Assembly (NCBI GenBank): GCA_949318235.1
Contig: OX439128.1
Coordinates: 43,303,476-43,367,475, forward strand
Length of the DNA stretch: 64,000 nucleotides
From: Ecdyonurus torrentis
Lineage: Eukaryota > Arthropoda > Insecta > Ephemeroptera > Heptageniidae
Reading direction: 5' to 3'
The notes below the pieces were generated by a model. That model had not been told where the DNA came from, made no database searches, and saw only the letters and a list, made by a program, of their open reading frames with translations. Each line of letters opens with the position of its first letter. The first letter of the stretch is position 1. The translations under genes were made by a program, and so were the position numbers. Shown here piece after piece: positions 1 through 12,140 of the stretch.

Positions 1-46
1 TCTGAGATCAGTAGCTCACCGCTTGGCAGCATGTGGTATTTACCAT
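1..46 (-). CDS. Dscam: Dscam exon 4 variant (second half of Ig2), 5' 46 bases only
   Basis: Reading the minus strand, an acceptor ending in TTGTTCCAG precedes a coding stretch that starts at 46. With the single G donated by exon 3, the frame gives D-GKYHMLPSGELLIS up to the window edge. GKY-x-x-LPSGEL is the start of the second half of Ig2 in arthropod Dscam, encoded by exon 4, which is present in multiple mutually exclusive copies in insects and crustaceans. The phase (1 nt + AT) fits exon 3 exactly. It is too short to appear as a long ORF. The remainder of the exon and any further variants lie left of the window. The Dscam identity is very secure. That it is one of several alternatives is inferred from the family. 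Confidence 0.88.
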
Positions 47-320
47 CTGGAACAATCAAAGCTTATTTAATTAACTTTTGACCATGTTGTGTCCGTTTTT
101 AAGTAATTATAATAAACCCTACAAAATATTTGCATATTTCTTTCATGTTTCCCCCACCCTTTTTTTCGAACATACATAATGCTACTAATAACGCTTAACT
201 TCACAATTATTATTTAACTATGTTGCGTAAATTTTGAATAATTTTAATAAACCCCACAAAATATTTCCATCGTTCTTTCTATTTGAGCATAATACTGTAT
301 ACAGTAGTACTGTAGTGTAT

Positions 321-475
<155 letters not shown>

Positions 476-1177
476 ATGCTAATAATAATATTTAACTTCA
501 CAAAAATACAAATGTTATTTTTATCTGCAGTAGTAACTCAAAACATAAAAGAAAACAAATCAATCCTAAAGGCAATTGAAACAGTATATTATCACCAAAA
601 TAACAAACTAGTCTTGTTTGAAGCTAGTGCATGTTGCACAAATATAAAACTAAGGTATATTTTCATTTAAATGTTTTTTTATACTTCATTCATTATTAAG
701 TTGAAAATACGTTGTTTTCAAGTTAACTAATTCATCACCCCCAATCTCCTCCCACCAGCCGTGCTCTCAGGGAGTGCATCACAAATCAATCAGCGTAAGA
801 TGAACACGAAGAGCAAATATAAACGGCGAACGAACACAAACTACTCCAAGCAATAAATCGAAAGCAGCGGGAGAGAAAAACCTCTTCACTATTTTGTGTG
901 TTTAAAGAGAATTCCCTTTATATACGTAAGAACGAGATTTTAGGGTGAACCAACTTTAAGTGAACTCTTTTATGGTATTAGACTTGAACTTTAAATATGG
1001 TGCTTTTGACCCTTTTACTTCAGTTTTAATGTTTGAAACAAAAAGTTACAATTTTCACTCAAGATATCTACAAGTTAAATATAACAGTTTAAGTTCTTTT
1101 AGAGTTATATTATAAAATATTTAATATGCAAATATTAAGTGAAGAAAATAACATTAATTTTTTTATTAAATTTGTGT

Positions 1178-1389
1178 AAAAAAAAAAAAAAAAAAAAAGA
1201 AGAAGAAGAAGAAGAAGAAGAAGAAGAAGAAGAAGAAGAAGAAGAAGAAGAAGAAGAAGAAGAAGAAGAAGAAGAAGAAGAAGAAGAAGAAGAAGAAGAA
1301 GAAGAAGAAGAAGAAGAAGAAGAAGAAGAAGAAGAAGAAGAAGAAGAAGAAGAAGAAGAAGAAGAAGAAAAAGAAGAAGAAGAAGAAAA
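1178..1389. repeat. Poly-A followed by (GAA)n trinucleotide tract
   Basis: A run of about 21 A is followed by about 190 bp of almost pure AGA/GAA repeat with two single-base interruptions near the right end. Poly-Glu and poly-Leu/Phe ORFs over it are artefacts. On the Dscam sense strand it reads (TTC)n. Long GAA/TTC tracts are known to form triplex DNA. Confidence 0.97.
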
Positions 1390-3479
1390 ACATATCGTAA
1401 AAGAAAATTATTTTTAAAATAACACATTAAGTAAAATACCACGTTTTTCACAGGAAATTTAAGAAACAAAAAAATATATAAATATCATTTTCTTGTGACG
1501 AAAATGAAAATTTAATGCGATGTATACGAGATTAAGAATTTTTTTAAAACAATAATTCCCATGTCGGCAATAAGCCAAGGAAGCGTGATAAATTTGTAAG
1601 ATGAGGCCGGCTTTGTTTTACATTTCATTGTTGCTCGCCAACTTTGTCTTGCGTACTTAATTACTAATTAATTATTTCTTCAACACACAATAATGTGCAC
1701 CACAAAGTCACAAGAAAATTTACAACTTGAAAGGTCAAAAACCTTCTTGTTCTTAACTTCTTTCAATGTACCTAACTTTTAAACCAAAAGGGTGGAATAT
1801 GAAATTTTTGTCCAGTTGAAATCCAGTAAATGGAATTGTCGTAAATTTCAAAGTCTATGACTTTTTCAGAACATTTTACAAGAAAAAAAAAACTGTTTCA
1901 TGTTTCAAACAGATTTTCCCCTTCTTATAAATATTATACCCTATCAAATGTAGATGAAAAATTGGCATAGATCCAAACATGAAAATAATTATTATAAACG
2001 ATGCAATAATAAAGAACTCAAAATGAACAATATACTCCTGAAATGACCTATTTATTTTTCTCTTTAAAAATACAGTTAGTAAACGTATAATAATAATAAT
2101 AGTGAAATATAATATAGTATATGAACTATATGTATAGGTACTATATAAATAGAGTGTAATGCAACACGTGCTACGTAACTGTACGTGACAATTGGTGATT
2201 TCACAACTCATTTGAAAAATATATTATAATATGTATTTATACGTGCATTATACTATAATATAATGCAAAAGATATTACAATCCCAACATTATTATATTGA
2301 AATATAAATGCAAAAATATTATTATAATGTGTGTCAGACAGTATAATAGTATTTATTTATTTTATGTATATTTTTTATTACACGTCACGTCGACGAGCAT
2401 TATGTTGATTTATCTTGTTCAAATACATGGTTAGAAAATTGTAGATTTTTTTTACTGCTTTTTTAAAATAAATTTTTCCATCACAACTTCAAATATATTT
2501 CATTGTATTGTTGATTCAAGTTTATACGTTTTTTTGTGTTTACTGGAGGTTAATAATGAGCTATATAAATTGACCTGTAAGTTTTAAAAATACTAATTGT
2601 AATATTATATATATTATTTATAGGAAGAAGATACAATGAAAGCAACAAAAACTTAGCAAAACGAAACGAAAAATCTTTTTTGTGTTTTTTTATAAATGAA
2701 CCAATTCAATTTTTTTATTTATTTAGCAATTGAGCAAGTTAAAAAAAAACTGAATATAACAAAGTCCATAGTAAAGAGACAGAAACATAAAATAAAACAA
2801 ACGAAAGAGGAAAAAAAATATAATAATTAAAAACACTGTAAATTAGTGTAAAATATGTGCAAAGTATGCATTAAAATGACAAGCCTTGGACTTTTTTTAA
2901 GCCCTGTTCATAAAACGCAATACTTTAATGTGCATTAAATTTGATGCATACTCCATTAAAATACAGCCTACTACAATTAAAAAAACAAACGTATATGTAA
3001 AGTTGAAATGACGTCATAAATATGATGTGTGGATAATATTGCAATAAAATTAAAGTAATTAAATTTTCAACTATGTACCTGTTGTATACGTGTTGACAAG
3101 AAACTTCTTGTTACTTTTATATTTCTTTAAAGATGTATAACATAATAATTCTTTTTATAATTATAATATTATTTTATAGTTAAATGTATATGTTTAATAT
3201 CTCTCTTGTTTCTCATAAACATTATAAGACGATATATTTGTCGCTGTGATGTATATCATCAGATCTACTATCTAAAAAATAAAACTACAAATATTATATC
3301 CTTTAAATTTTTTTTACAGTGTAATTATGACTAACTTAACACTAAAGAGCCAATGTAAAATTCTAGGTTTGTATATTGTATTTGTATGCCGTTTTATAAT
3401 GATGACATGTTCTACAATTTACAGTCGTTGAACATAATGAAAATGAGTTCTATACCACACAAAAAGATAGACCCAACTA

Positions 3480-3788
3480 CGTGTAATTTAATATAAATGA
3501 ATGAAATGAGGTAGATTTGGTGAACCATCCCGAAATACCTCTGACTTGACGTGGGCTATTACTGCCAGTGCTAGTCGGAGACATAAATAGAAATGTCAAG
3601 CCTAAAAATATCTCTTTTGCCATTTAACCTATGACACACTGGAATATGCATGGGTATTAATTAGCGGAGAACATGAAAGTGCATTCAGTTCATACCACAG
3701 CATCTGAAAAAGCCATGTATACCCACCGAGAATCGAACTCGTGATCTCTCGCAAGTCAAACCAGCACGTTTAACACTGCATCACAGGC
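3480..3788 (-). mobile_element. tRNA-derived SINE-like element
   Basis: On the minus strand the block begins near 3788 with a degenerate tRNA-like head. A B-box-like GAGTTCGATTCTC (3740-3728) closes a CGAG/CTCG stem around a TTCGATT loop, and an A-box-like stretch (GTGATGCAGTG) lies at the expected distance upstream. The 7-bp acceptor stem does not pair, so this is not a functional tRNA. The unrelated body continues to about 3480, ending in an ATTCATTT-rich tail. The left boundary is uncertain. Confidence 0.55.
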
Positions 3789-4959
3789 TTAATTAATCAA
3801 AGCTTTAAATTATTTAGCTTAAATATTTTTCTATGTTAATTTTGTGGTAAATGTTTTTTAAATGGAGCTTACAAGCCCTTACATCAACTAAATGAAGTTA
3901 TTATTATTATCAAGTTTGCGAAGCCAGAATGTTGTTAAATTTTACATTATGTTATATGTCGTCACAACAACAAAATTACTTTCATTATTATATAAAATAC
4001 TTGACACAGACTGAAAACAATTATACAAAAAAATATTATTTAAAAGCCTTGTAAAAATATTATCAAAGTAAAAATTTTCATTACTCGTACACAAAAGCAC
4101 TTAAAATAAAAATATATAACAAAACATTCCATTGTTTAAATTATTATTTATTTTTTTAATTTGTTAAAAAAAATTTAACCTAGGGATAATATAAAAAAAG
4201 TAAAAAAATAATAACACTGAGATTCAATCAACAATAATGTTTATTAATTACACGAGTCTAATTGGAATTTACTGAAAAATAATGAAAAATAATTGCTGGT
4301 AACCATATTTAACCAAAGGTCAAAATATAAACAAACATAAAAATTCTATATATACATATGTAATGTATGTATATTTTTTTTGTCTGTTTATTAAAATGAT
4401 TGTTTATGTGATATAGACTGTAAAATGAGAGAGTTTAGCGTGAATAAACATGTCAGGATTTGAAGTATTATCAGTTATAATCAAACAATAATTTATATTA
4501 ATTTTCATTGTTTTCTAAATTTTCAATTTTAATTTCTATCTCATTACTCACGTTTTAATAAAAACAAAAAGAGGTTAAATCTTTTGAGTGATTATTTGTA
4601 TATATTATTTTGTTATGAAATCGATATTTAAACATTGTTATTATTCAAAATTATTATAATATATGGGTTGTATTGCAATAACTTGTTTTTGGTTTACGTA
4701 ATTAGAGTACAAATTATTTATTAATTAATTAATTTTTATAGTTTGAGTTTTTCAAATATGAAGAGAACATGAAACAATAAAATATTATACACTCCCCAAT
4801 TATATAAAACAATTAGAATCATATGATTAAAAAAAATCAGCTCATAAATACGTATGTTAGGTCATTTTTTTATAGTGTGTCTGATTATCTATTAAATAAT
4901 GTTAAAAACTGCAGAATAAATGTTCTACTTGGTTTTTGATGCTCAGTACGTATTTATAT

Positions 4960-5055
4960 TTTTTTTTTATTGTTGTATTTATGTACTGTGTAATTATGTA
5001 TTGGCTTGTTCTACTCTGTAAAAGACATGGAACGTAATAAAATATTTAATACTTG
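4960..5055 (+). mobile_element. LINE 3'-tail fragment (copy 1)
   Basis: Contains GTTCTACTCTGTAAAAG followed by CATGGAACGTAATAAAA, shared nearly exactly with the tail at 6330-6370, which lies directly downstream of a reverse-transcriptase C-terminus-like reading frame. The copy is 5'-truncated, as expected of non-LTR retrotransposons. The exact limits are not resolved. Confidence 0.5.
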
Positions 5056-5124
5056 CGTAGGTAATGAAATTGATTGCGCATTGAAAATATTGTCCCAGGT
5101 AAACACCTCATAATTGCTTAATGT

Positions 5125-5295
5125 GCTAAAAAAATCTCTTTATTGATAAATCACAAGATGTAATCTTCATACATACGTACATTATATCTCTTTTAAACCT
5201 TTCATAAATTGGGGAGAAACGTTGTAAAGTAGGCAACCTGCGTTACAATTTCTCTTGTATGTAGAACTGAATTTCATAACGTCATCAATTCCAAA
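5125..5295 (-). repeat. Dispersed repeat family R1, copy 1
   Basis: Reverse complement carries GGTTGCCTACTTTACAA followed by a GTTT-TCTCC block, preceded by GGAATTSATGAYGT-like sequence. The same order of blocks occurs at 50369-50535 and 50610-50772 on the plus strand. Class unknown; no coding potential. Confidence 0.6.
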
Positions 5296-5352
5296 AGTTG
5301 CTTACTTTATAATTTTTAACCCCAATTTGTAAGAGAACAAAAAGGTTGAGAT

Positions 5353-5882
5353 TAGAGCTGTAAACAACTCGAAATATTTTTAGCCCGGGCTGAAAATTTT
5401 TAACCCGGTTTGACTTGAAACACGGGTTAAGCTTGAAATCGAGCTTTAACTCAAAAAACGAGCCAAAGCTCGGAAAAATCGACATTTGAGCTAAAGTTTA
5501 AAAACAAGCCTTCGAGCCTATGAAAAAAAAAACTCGATTTTCATTATGAAAATATTGTTTTTGAAGGATAAAAGTCATAAATAAAATAAAATAATATTAA
5601 AAGATATTTTAAACAGCTTATTTTGTATGATTGAATATTAAAAATGCAATTTTAAACAAAAATCACAAACATTTTTTTCTCTGCTTTCTTCAAAAATTGT
5701 ACTTTAGCTCGATTTATTTTCAAAAGCTTGTGTTTTTCACGAGTAATTTACGAGCTCAACTTGGAAAAGCTCGTTTTCGAGCTAAAAGCTTGAAACCCGG
5801 GTTTTCCATTTTTTCAAAAAAACGAGCACCCGAAGATTTTAGCCCGGGCGGGTGCTCGAACCGGTTTAAATTTGCAGCTCTA
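5353..5882. mobile_element. hAT-type MITE, 530 bp, with 8-bp target duplication
   Basis: The element begins TAGAGCTGTAAA and ends as the inverse complement of TAGAGCTGCAAA. Both ends continue with matching CCCGGGCT blocks. It is flanked on both sides by the identical octamer GTTGAGAT (5345-5352 and 5883-5890). An 8-bp duplication and TAGAG/CAGNG-type termini are characteristic of the hAT superfamily. There is no transposase ORF, so it is non-autonomous. Short ORFs across its ends are spurious. Confidence 0.9.
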
Positions 5883-6099
5883 GTTGAGATACATGTATCA
5901 ATGTGCATACATGATGTTTTCATTACAGATTTTATACGTTTATTTTGAGTACACTTCCTTGCATATTAATTTATGAATTTGCCAAATTTTGAAGAAAATT
6001 CCCAAATTTGTTCAATACAATTCGCCGTGTCCATTCATATGATACCCGTCATGCTAATAACTTTTAGATTACAAAACAGAGGCTCTCTCGAAGTCAGAA

Positions 6100-6385
6100 G
6101 GGACCTGAATACGGTATTCCCCTCATGTTTAATGCATTGTCCTTTGACATCAAGAACTATTCCACATAATAACAGCTTTAAAACTAAGGTGCAAGAATAT
6201 TTAATAGAAAAAAAGTTTTACAATATCAATGATTTTCTTGCCACCAATGAACAGTGAAATAATTTATTATTATGTTTTATTAGTATTGTTATGTTGTTAT
6301 TATTAAGTGTATATGCTTGTAGTGTAACGTGTTCTACACTGTAAAAGTCATGGAACGTAATAAAAATATTTATCTTTTAATACAA
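6100..6385 (+). pseudogene. 5'-truncated LINE fragment: reverse-transcriptase C-terminal tail plus 3' UTR
   Basis: The frame ending at 6257 closes with NNSFKTKVQEYLIEKKFYNIN and a short tail. This resembles the end of CR1/Jockey-like non-LTR retrotransposon reverse transcriptases, where a 'FK-x-x-L-x-x-Y-L-x-x-K-x-F/Y-Y-x-x-x-x-F' pattern just precedes the stop. The 3' part (about 6330-6370) shares the 'CTGTAAAAG.CATGGAACGTAATAAAA' tail with 4960-5055. Everything 5' of about 6100 is missing or unrecognisable. Clade assignment is not possible from so short a piece. Confidence 0.5.
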
Positions 6386-8066
6386 TATCACATAATATAT
6401 TTTATGTATAATTTTCATTGTAAGAGTTTTTTTTTTTTTTTTTTTTTCAACTTTTATTTTATTAATTTATAAAACCATAAATAAAAATTTATAATACGCA
6501 ATGCAATGAAGTCAAACTTAAGTTTATAAACTGACTTCTACAAAAACCCATTTTATATTTATATTAGACTACAGTGTCAGTATGAAGATTTCTTGTTTAT
6601 TTTTCTCTTAATATAGAAGAATATATGAGACAGCAAACACTTTAAGAGACAAAGTAATATGATTTTTTTTGTTCATATAGTTCATAATATTATAAACATT
6701 TATTATTATGTGAGTCTCAAATATTATATATAATAATACTTTCTTAAATTAAATATAAAATAAAATTTATGCATTCTCTACAATTTTTAAAAACATGATA
6801 ACAATATGAAAAATTACCCTGTTGAAGGTGTAAACATTTAAACTTTCCCTATATATTTTGTGTCTTATCTACCATAAACAGACTACATTAAATAACATGT
6901 GTATAACTGTTTATATACGTTCCAAGATAACAGTATAAAATAGTTTTCAATGTGTTAATTTTTCTTCGATTTTCTCCCTATAACTGAATCCAGGCACAAA
7001 AAAAATAATTTTTTAAAGTGCATTCTGTGGTACGTGCAATGAAAATTAATAAACGTTTCGAGAATTAAAATCAATTTGTTACAAGCATGAGTTGTTTACT
7101 TTTAGGTTATATGCTCTGTTTATTGCTTTTTAATTATTTATAAAGATAATATATTATTATAGCCTGAAGCATAAAACCAAAATCATTAAACATTTTTAGC
7201 GTTTATTTAGTAGATAAAATTTTTAAAATGTTATAATGGGTATTTTAGTTTAATTTTTAAATTTAATTATTTAGATGTAAATGAATTATTCTAAAATAGG
7301 AAATAATTTTTATTTTACAATGCATGTTACTAAGAGAGAGAGAGAGAGAGAAGCTTTTAGGGTATAAATATCAGAATTTATATTTTGATACAATACTTTT
7401 CGGAAATTGAAAGAACGTATGTTATTATTTGTTATGTTAAAAGAAATTCAAGAAGTGATCCTGATCTTTGCTCGTTTACATAACATCAAAAAAATGCCAC
7501 CTCCATATCATATGGGAGAAAAAGAAAAGAATTTTATTTTTCGTTCCCCTGTTGTTTGGTTATTGTATCAGTGGTAAAAAGCCGTGGTAGAAGTGATCGA
7601 TTTTGTGTGTTTGTTGTTTATGTTTTATGTGCATATCAAACGGAAATTGGTGCTCACCCTCTCTTTTCTGTGGCCCACAAAACACCGGAAAATGTGCAGG
7701 AAAAAGCGAGGTTCATAAATATCAACGTCTGTCTGCGTGTTTCCAGTATAAAAGAAATATGAACTGAAAATCATAATACAACTTATGTATGTTTTCTCAA
7801 ATATTGAGCACATAACTCCTGTAACTTTGATGCAATGATCTACAGTTCTTACTTTATATACAGTTGTATTCTTAAATATATATTATACCTTTAAATATAA
7901 AAACTTTAAAAAACAAAATCAAATCATAATTTTTAACTGTTAAATATGTTATATAAAATATTTTTTAATATATGTCATGCATAATTATTCAGTTTTACTG
8001 TTGTTGTAATACATTGATATAATTTTTAATATCTAACATGATTATTTAGTTTCCTTCACTCACTCA

Positions 8067-8070
<4 letters not shown>

Positions 8071-8099
<29 letters not shown>
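8071..8099. repeat. Poly-T run
   Basis: About 29 consecutive T. A similar run lies at 8798-8825. They may be homopolymer expansions or the poly-A tails of minus-strand retroelements; no adjoining element is recognised. Confidence 0.9.
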
Positions 8100-8106
<7 letters not shown>

Positions 8107-8793
8107 AACACCTTACTTAAATTTTAAATATTTTACGTATTAATTACTATTAAACACGTACAAGCTATAATATTTAAATAAAAATTACATTTGGTATTAC
8201 TTTAATAGCTATAGTATCGTAATGTTTTACATTATACTAAATTAGCGAAAGGGTTTTACAACACAATTTTAGCAATTTCACACCGTACTTAAAGTGTAAC
8301 AAAACTCACCTAAATTACCATGTTTTTTTTTCTTTTCTTTTCATTTTACCTCAATGTGCTTTATTCATTAAGAACGCATTATGGCAAAATTTTACTTTAC
8401 GTTATTTCTTTATTCTTAAATGAAGAACTATGTTTCATCCCCTCCACCACCCACCTGCCTACCTCCTGACATCTTTACACATGAAATGCAGTGTGGAAAA
8501 TGAAAATGTGACGCTCGCGCATGGTGGCTTACCAAAGGATTTACACTGCACACTAAATTGTCATTTGAGTCGCATTTCATTCTACTTTAAATTAAGTGAA
8601 AAATATTTAACTTTAATAAGAAAGAAATATCATTTTAACTTGAAGTGTCCTAATATCTATAAATAAACTTATTACATGAAATGAAATTTGAACTTTCTTG
8701 GTTCTAATTCAAAACCGAATTTCTTCAATTATGTATAAGAATTTATTTATTTGAGCAAGGAATAAAAGTTACAATTTTTGTATAGTTTTGTTT

Positions 8794-8826
<33 letters not shown>

Positions 8827-9120
8827 TAAAGCAAGGTGAGAAGTAATTCTTGCAGCATTATATATAATTTATTCCTTTTATAATAATGTTAATTATTTTT
8901 TTTAAAAATTATTCTAATATGGTGTTATAGACTCCGAAATATTACTTAAATAAGTATGTTTATTTTTTTTCCCAACCGAGTTATAGATATGAATACAACA
9001 CAAATCATTAAAATAAATCTTAATGAACTCAATGTTCATCTAAAACTTTAAGCTTGCTCTAGTTTTTCTATTATTTTCTTAAAAATAAATTTCTCAATCG
9101 TATTCTCATCATCAGATAGT

Positions 9121-9190
9121 TTTTTTTTTATTATTATTATTATTTCTTTACAGAATCCAACCAAAGCGTAGGCCTTATTGGCTAGTTAAT
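9121..9190 (-). mobile_element. Probable LINE 3' tail, minus strand
   Basis: Minus-strand reading gives GCCAATAAGGCCTACGC..GGATTCTGTAAAGAAATAATAATAATAATA and then A-rich sequence: a unique stretch closing in a short (AAT)n tail, as in CR1/L2-like LINE 3' ends. Only the tail is visible; no ORF. Confidence 0.35.
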
Positions 9191-9369
9191 ATAAACTATA
9201 ATTACAACTTTTGTATTTTTGTATAACATATAATACAGTTTAATGACATACACATAATATAGAAACATCATAAGAAATAATAAAAATAAATTATGTTAAA
9301 TATGCAAATGAATTTCATTCTCAAATACAATAATATACAAATCATAAAAAAAAAACTTTACAACTTTTG

Positions 9370-9693
9370 TTAAAGGCGTAGAAAACCTTAAACAAAAAAA
9401 CTTGTCTCTTATCCTAACATACCTAAATATCAACTTTTATTTGGCCGGAGTCATTGATTTCTAATTCATTTTCCACTCACTAAATGTCAGATGCGGTCTT
9501 ATGACGTCACATTTAACTGGTCCACTCACGTGGAAAAAAAGAAGCTGTGACGTCATAAAGCCGCATCTGTCATTTTGTACATGGAAAATAAATTAGAAAT
9601 CAATGACTCCAGCAAAATCAACGTTGATATTTAGGTATGTTAGGATATTAGACAAGTTTTTTTTTTTTTGTTAAAGGTGTTCTACGTCTTTAA
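9370..9693. mobile_element. Palindromic (foldback) MITE bounded by TTAA
   Basis: The two arms (about 9370-9520 and 9540-9693) are imperfect inverse complements over most of their length. Shared blocks include AGGCGTAGAA/AGACGTAGAA at the tips, CCTAACATACCTAAATATCAAC, GAGTCATTGATTTCTAAT and GATGCGG..TATGACGTCAC. TTAA is present at both outer ends, consistent with a TTAA target (piggyBac or Kolobok type); the pentamer TTTTG also flanks both sides. No ORF; non-autonomous. Confidence 0.8.
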
Positions 9694-12057
9694 TTTTGAT
9701 GCAATTAAATAAATTTAAATTAGCAATCGCTATTAATTACTTGTTTTGGTATAACATTACAAGTGACTTACTAATTATTTATAGGAGTACAAATAAGCAT
9801 AGACGTGTACATACTAAAGATAAATCAAGTTGTAAGTCTTGAAAACTAACAGATTTATTACAAAGCACACTTCTAACATATTGATTATAAATTACTTAAG
9901 TTACATTTTTCTTTATTAGTTTTTTTTTAACGTAAAAAAGCTTAAATGTACAAAAGCAGAGCTATTCATAATTATGATATATGCAAATTAAATGAAGTTA
10001 AAAATAAAGATGCAGGTATAGTAAATGTAATAAAAAAAAATAAAAAATTGTTCCTATCCAGGAAAAAATTAATAAAATATATCCAATGTTCCAAAATTTA
10101 TTGTTGTTTTAGAAGTTTTCATTTGACAACTTTAAAAACGTTTAATTTATAATCAATTTTTTTTCGTTGAAAAGTTTTTGATAAATATTTTGAGCTAACA
10201 TTCAGTATATAAGGGAGTATCAAAAACTTAAGATGTTGACCTCTATAAGTTTTTGACTTGAGTTTAAGTTTTGAGTGAAGTAAGTAAGCAAGCAAGCCAC
10301 GAAGGCCAAGCCAAAGTGTGCCCTGCAATCAGAAGAGGACAACACTTTCTGCACGTGCTTGGAATTGTTAAGGACGCTTTTTGCTCGCGGTCAATACACA
10401 CAAATGAAGTCACCACGCAACGCATTTTCTTTGTTTTATGTTCTACCCACCTTCCGGGACTGCAAAACTATTTATTATAAGAGTAAAATATTTATGTCAA
10501 AACTTTATATATAGTATTTACAACAAAAGTTTACACAAATCCTACCATGAAACTATTTACGTTGATTATATACATACAGAGTAGAGTTGAATATATTTTT
10601 TATGGTACTGTACATCATGTATATCGGATGTAAAATTGAAATCAAAGTACTGAACTTCCTTTTTTTATTTATTTCTTTACAAATTACTATTGGTTTGTTT
10701 TTTCAAGAAAAAAAAGTTCTTAGACGTTATTTTTTTATTATTACTTATTTTATTTTTATATATATATTTTTTTACTTTTATGAAGTTAATTGATATTTTT
10801 AGAAAAAAAATTACTCAAAACTTTCTTTTTTATATAAAATCAATCAACATCAAATCATAAGGTAATTATAAAAAGTTTAAATAAAATTAAACTCTATCAT
10901 CAGCAATATAGTTAATTTACAAAATACTACATTATAATCAATATAATTACGTTTAAAGAAGAAAGTTTGATAAAAATGTATTAAGATTAAGAAACTTAAG
11001 TCTTTGTCAATTGAAACTTTGAAAATTTTCAATCAAATTTAATCACAACAAGTAAGTCTCCTATAACTTGTTAGTTAAGTTTATTGATGACTGTATAATA
11101 TATTATTATCAACTATATTGAAAGCTTATATATAGTTTTACTTTTTAAAGACAGGATGTTACGTAAAACGTAAATATATAACCACAAATCCCCACAAGGA
11201 AACAAACTTTGATTAAACGTGTTTGCACAAGCTTAGTGAAATTAATTATATTTACTGAACGTTTGATAACTTTCAAGTTTCAAATTACTCACCTAGAGGA
11301 AATTGAATTTCAAAGTGAATTTATATTATAGTTTCTTTAAAAGAAATAAACCCTATTTTTTGTGTCTTAAAAATTTTTGACTACAAAATTCTTTGGTGAA
11401 GTATGAAGAATTACCATGGTATTATTTCAATGTATAAATTTTCGAATAACGATTTAAATTATACGATTAAATTATGATTATTATTGAAGAGCACGTTATA
11501 ACCGAGCTAAAGGGATGAATACATTTTGTAACGTGCTGGGAGGGTACAATTTTTTTTTTAATGTAAATGGTTCTCAAAGTGTTTCATATTCTACATGTTT
11601 TGAATTTTAAGGTTATAAACCATTATTTTACATTGACGTATCAAAATTGACCAATAAATGTGCAGTGAGATTGAAATATAAATTTATTGAAGAAATCTGG
11701 TTCGCATACTCACACAAAGAATGAAAATATTGCATATTGAATATAGTGCTCGTTTTTTTACATTAGACTTGGGAGAAGAAAAAAATGGTGGTCAGATTTT
11801 CTTCTTCTTTATCTTCTTGTTGAAAAGATTCCTTCAATCCCTGAGTCTCGGGAGAATTTTCAGTAAGACGAGAGTAGAATAAGCAAGCAAAACTAGAGAA
11901 GCGCATTTCGTTTGTTTGTTTGGGTAAATATCGTCATAGTAAAATATACAAAGAGAAAACATGATATTATTCAAAAAAATGTATAAAATATTATATATTG
12001 TTGTACGTATTCAAAAATAGCAAGACTCTAAAAGAAACTCAATGTTTTTAATTATTG

Positions 12058-12062
<5 letters not shown>

Positions 12063-12140
<78 letters not shown>
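12063..12140. repeat. (CT)n microsatellite plus T-run
   Basis: About 69 bp of pure CT repeat followed by nine T. Confidence 0.97.

Noticed and set aside
1110..1469. Poly-Glu, poly-Leu and poly-Phe ORFs
   Set aside because: They are translations of the (GAA)n tract and adjoining poly-A in different frames; no non-repetitive coding sequence.
3728..3788. tRNA gene
   Set aside because: B-box-like loop is present but the acceptor stem does not pair and the D-arm is degenerate; better explained as a SINE head.
5631..5948. 105-codon plus-strand ORF
   Set aside because: Lies over the right half of the hAT MITE and its flank; composition is that of the repeat and no domain is seen.
7556..7813. Overlapping ORFs of 62-68 codons on both strands
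   Set aside because: No recognisable domain, no splice context matching Dscam, similar length on both strands as expected by chance.
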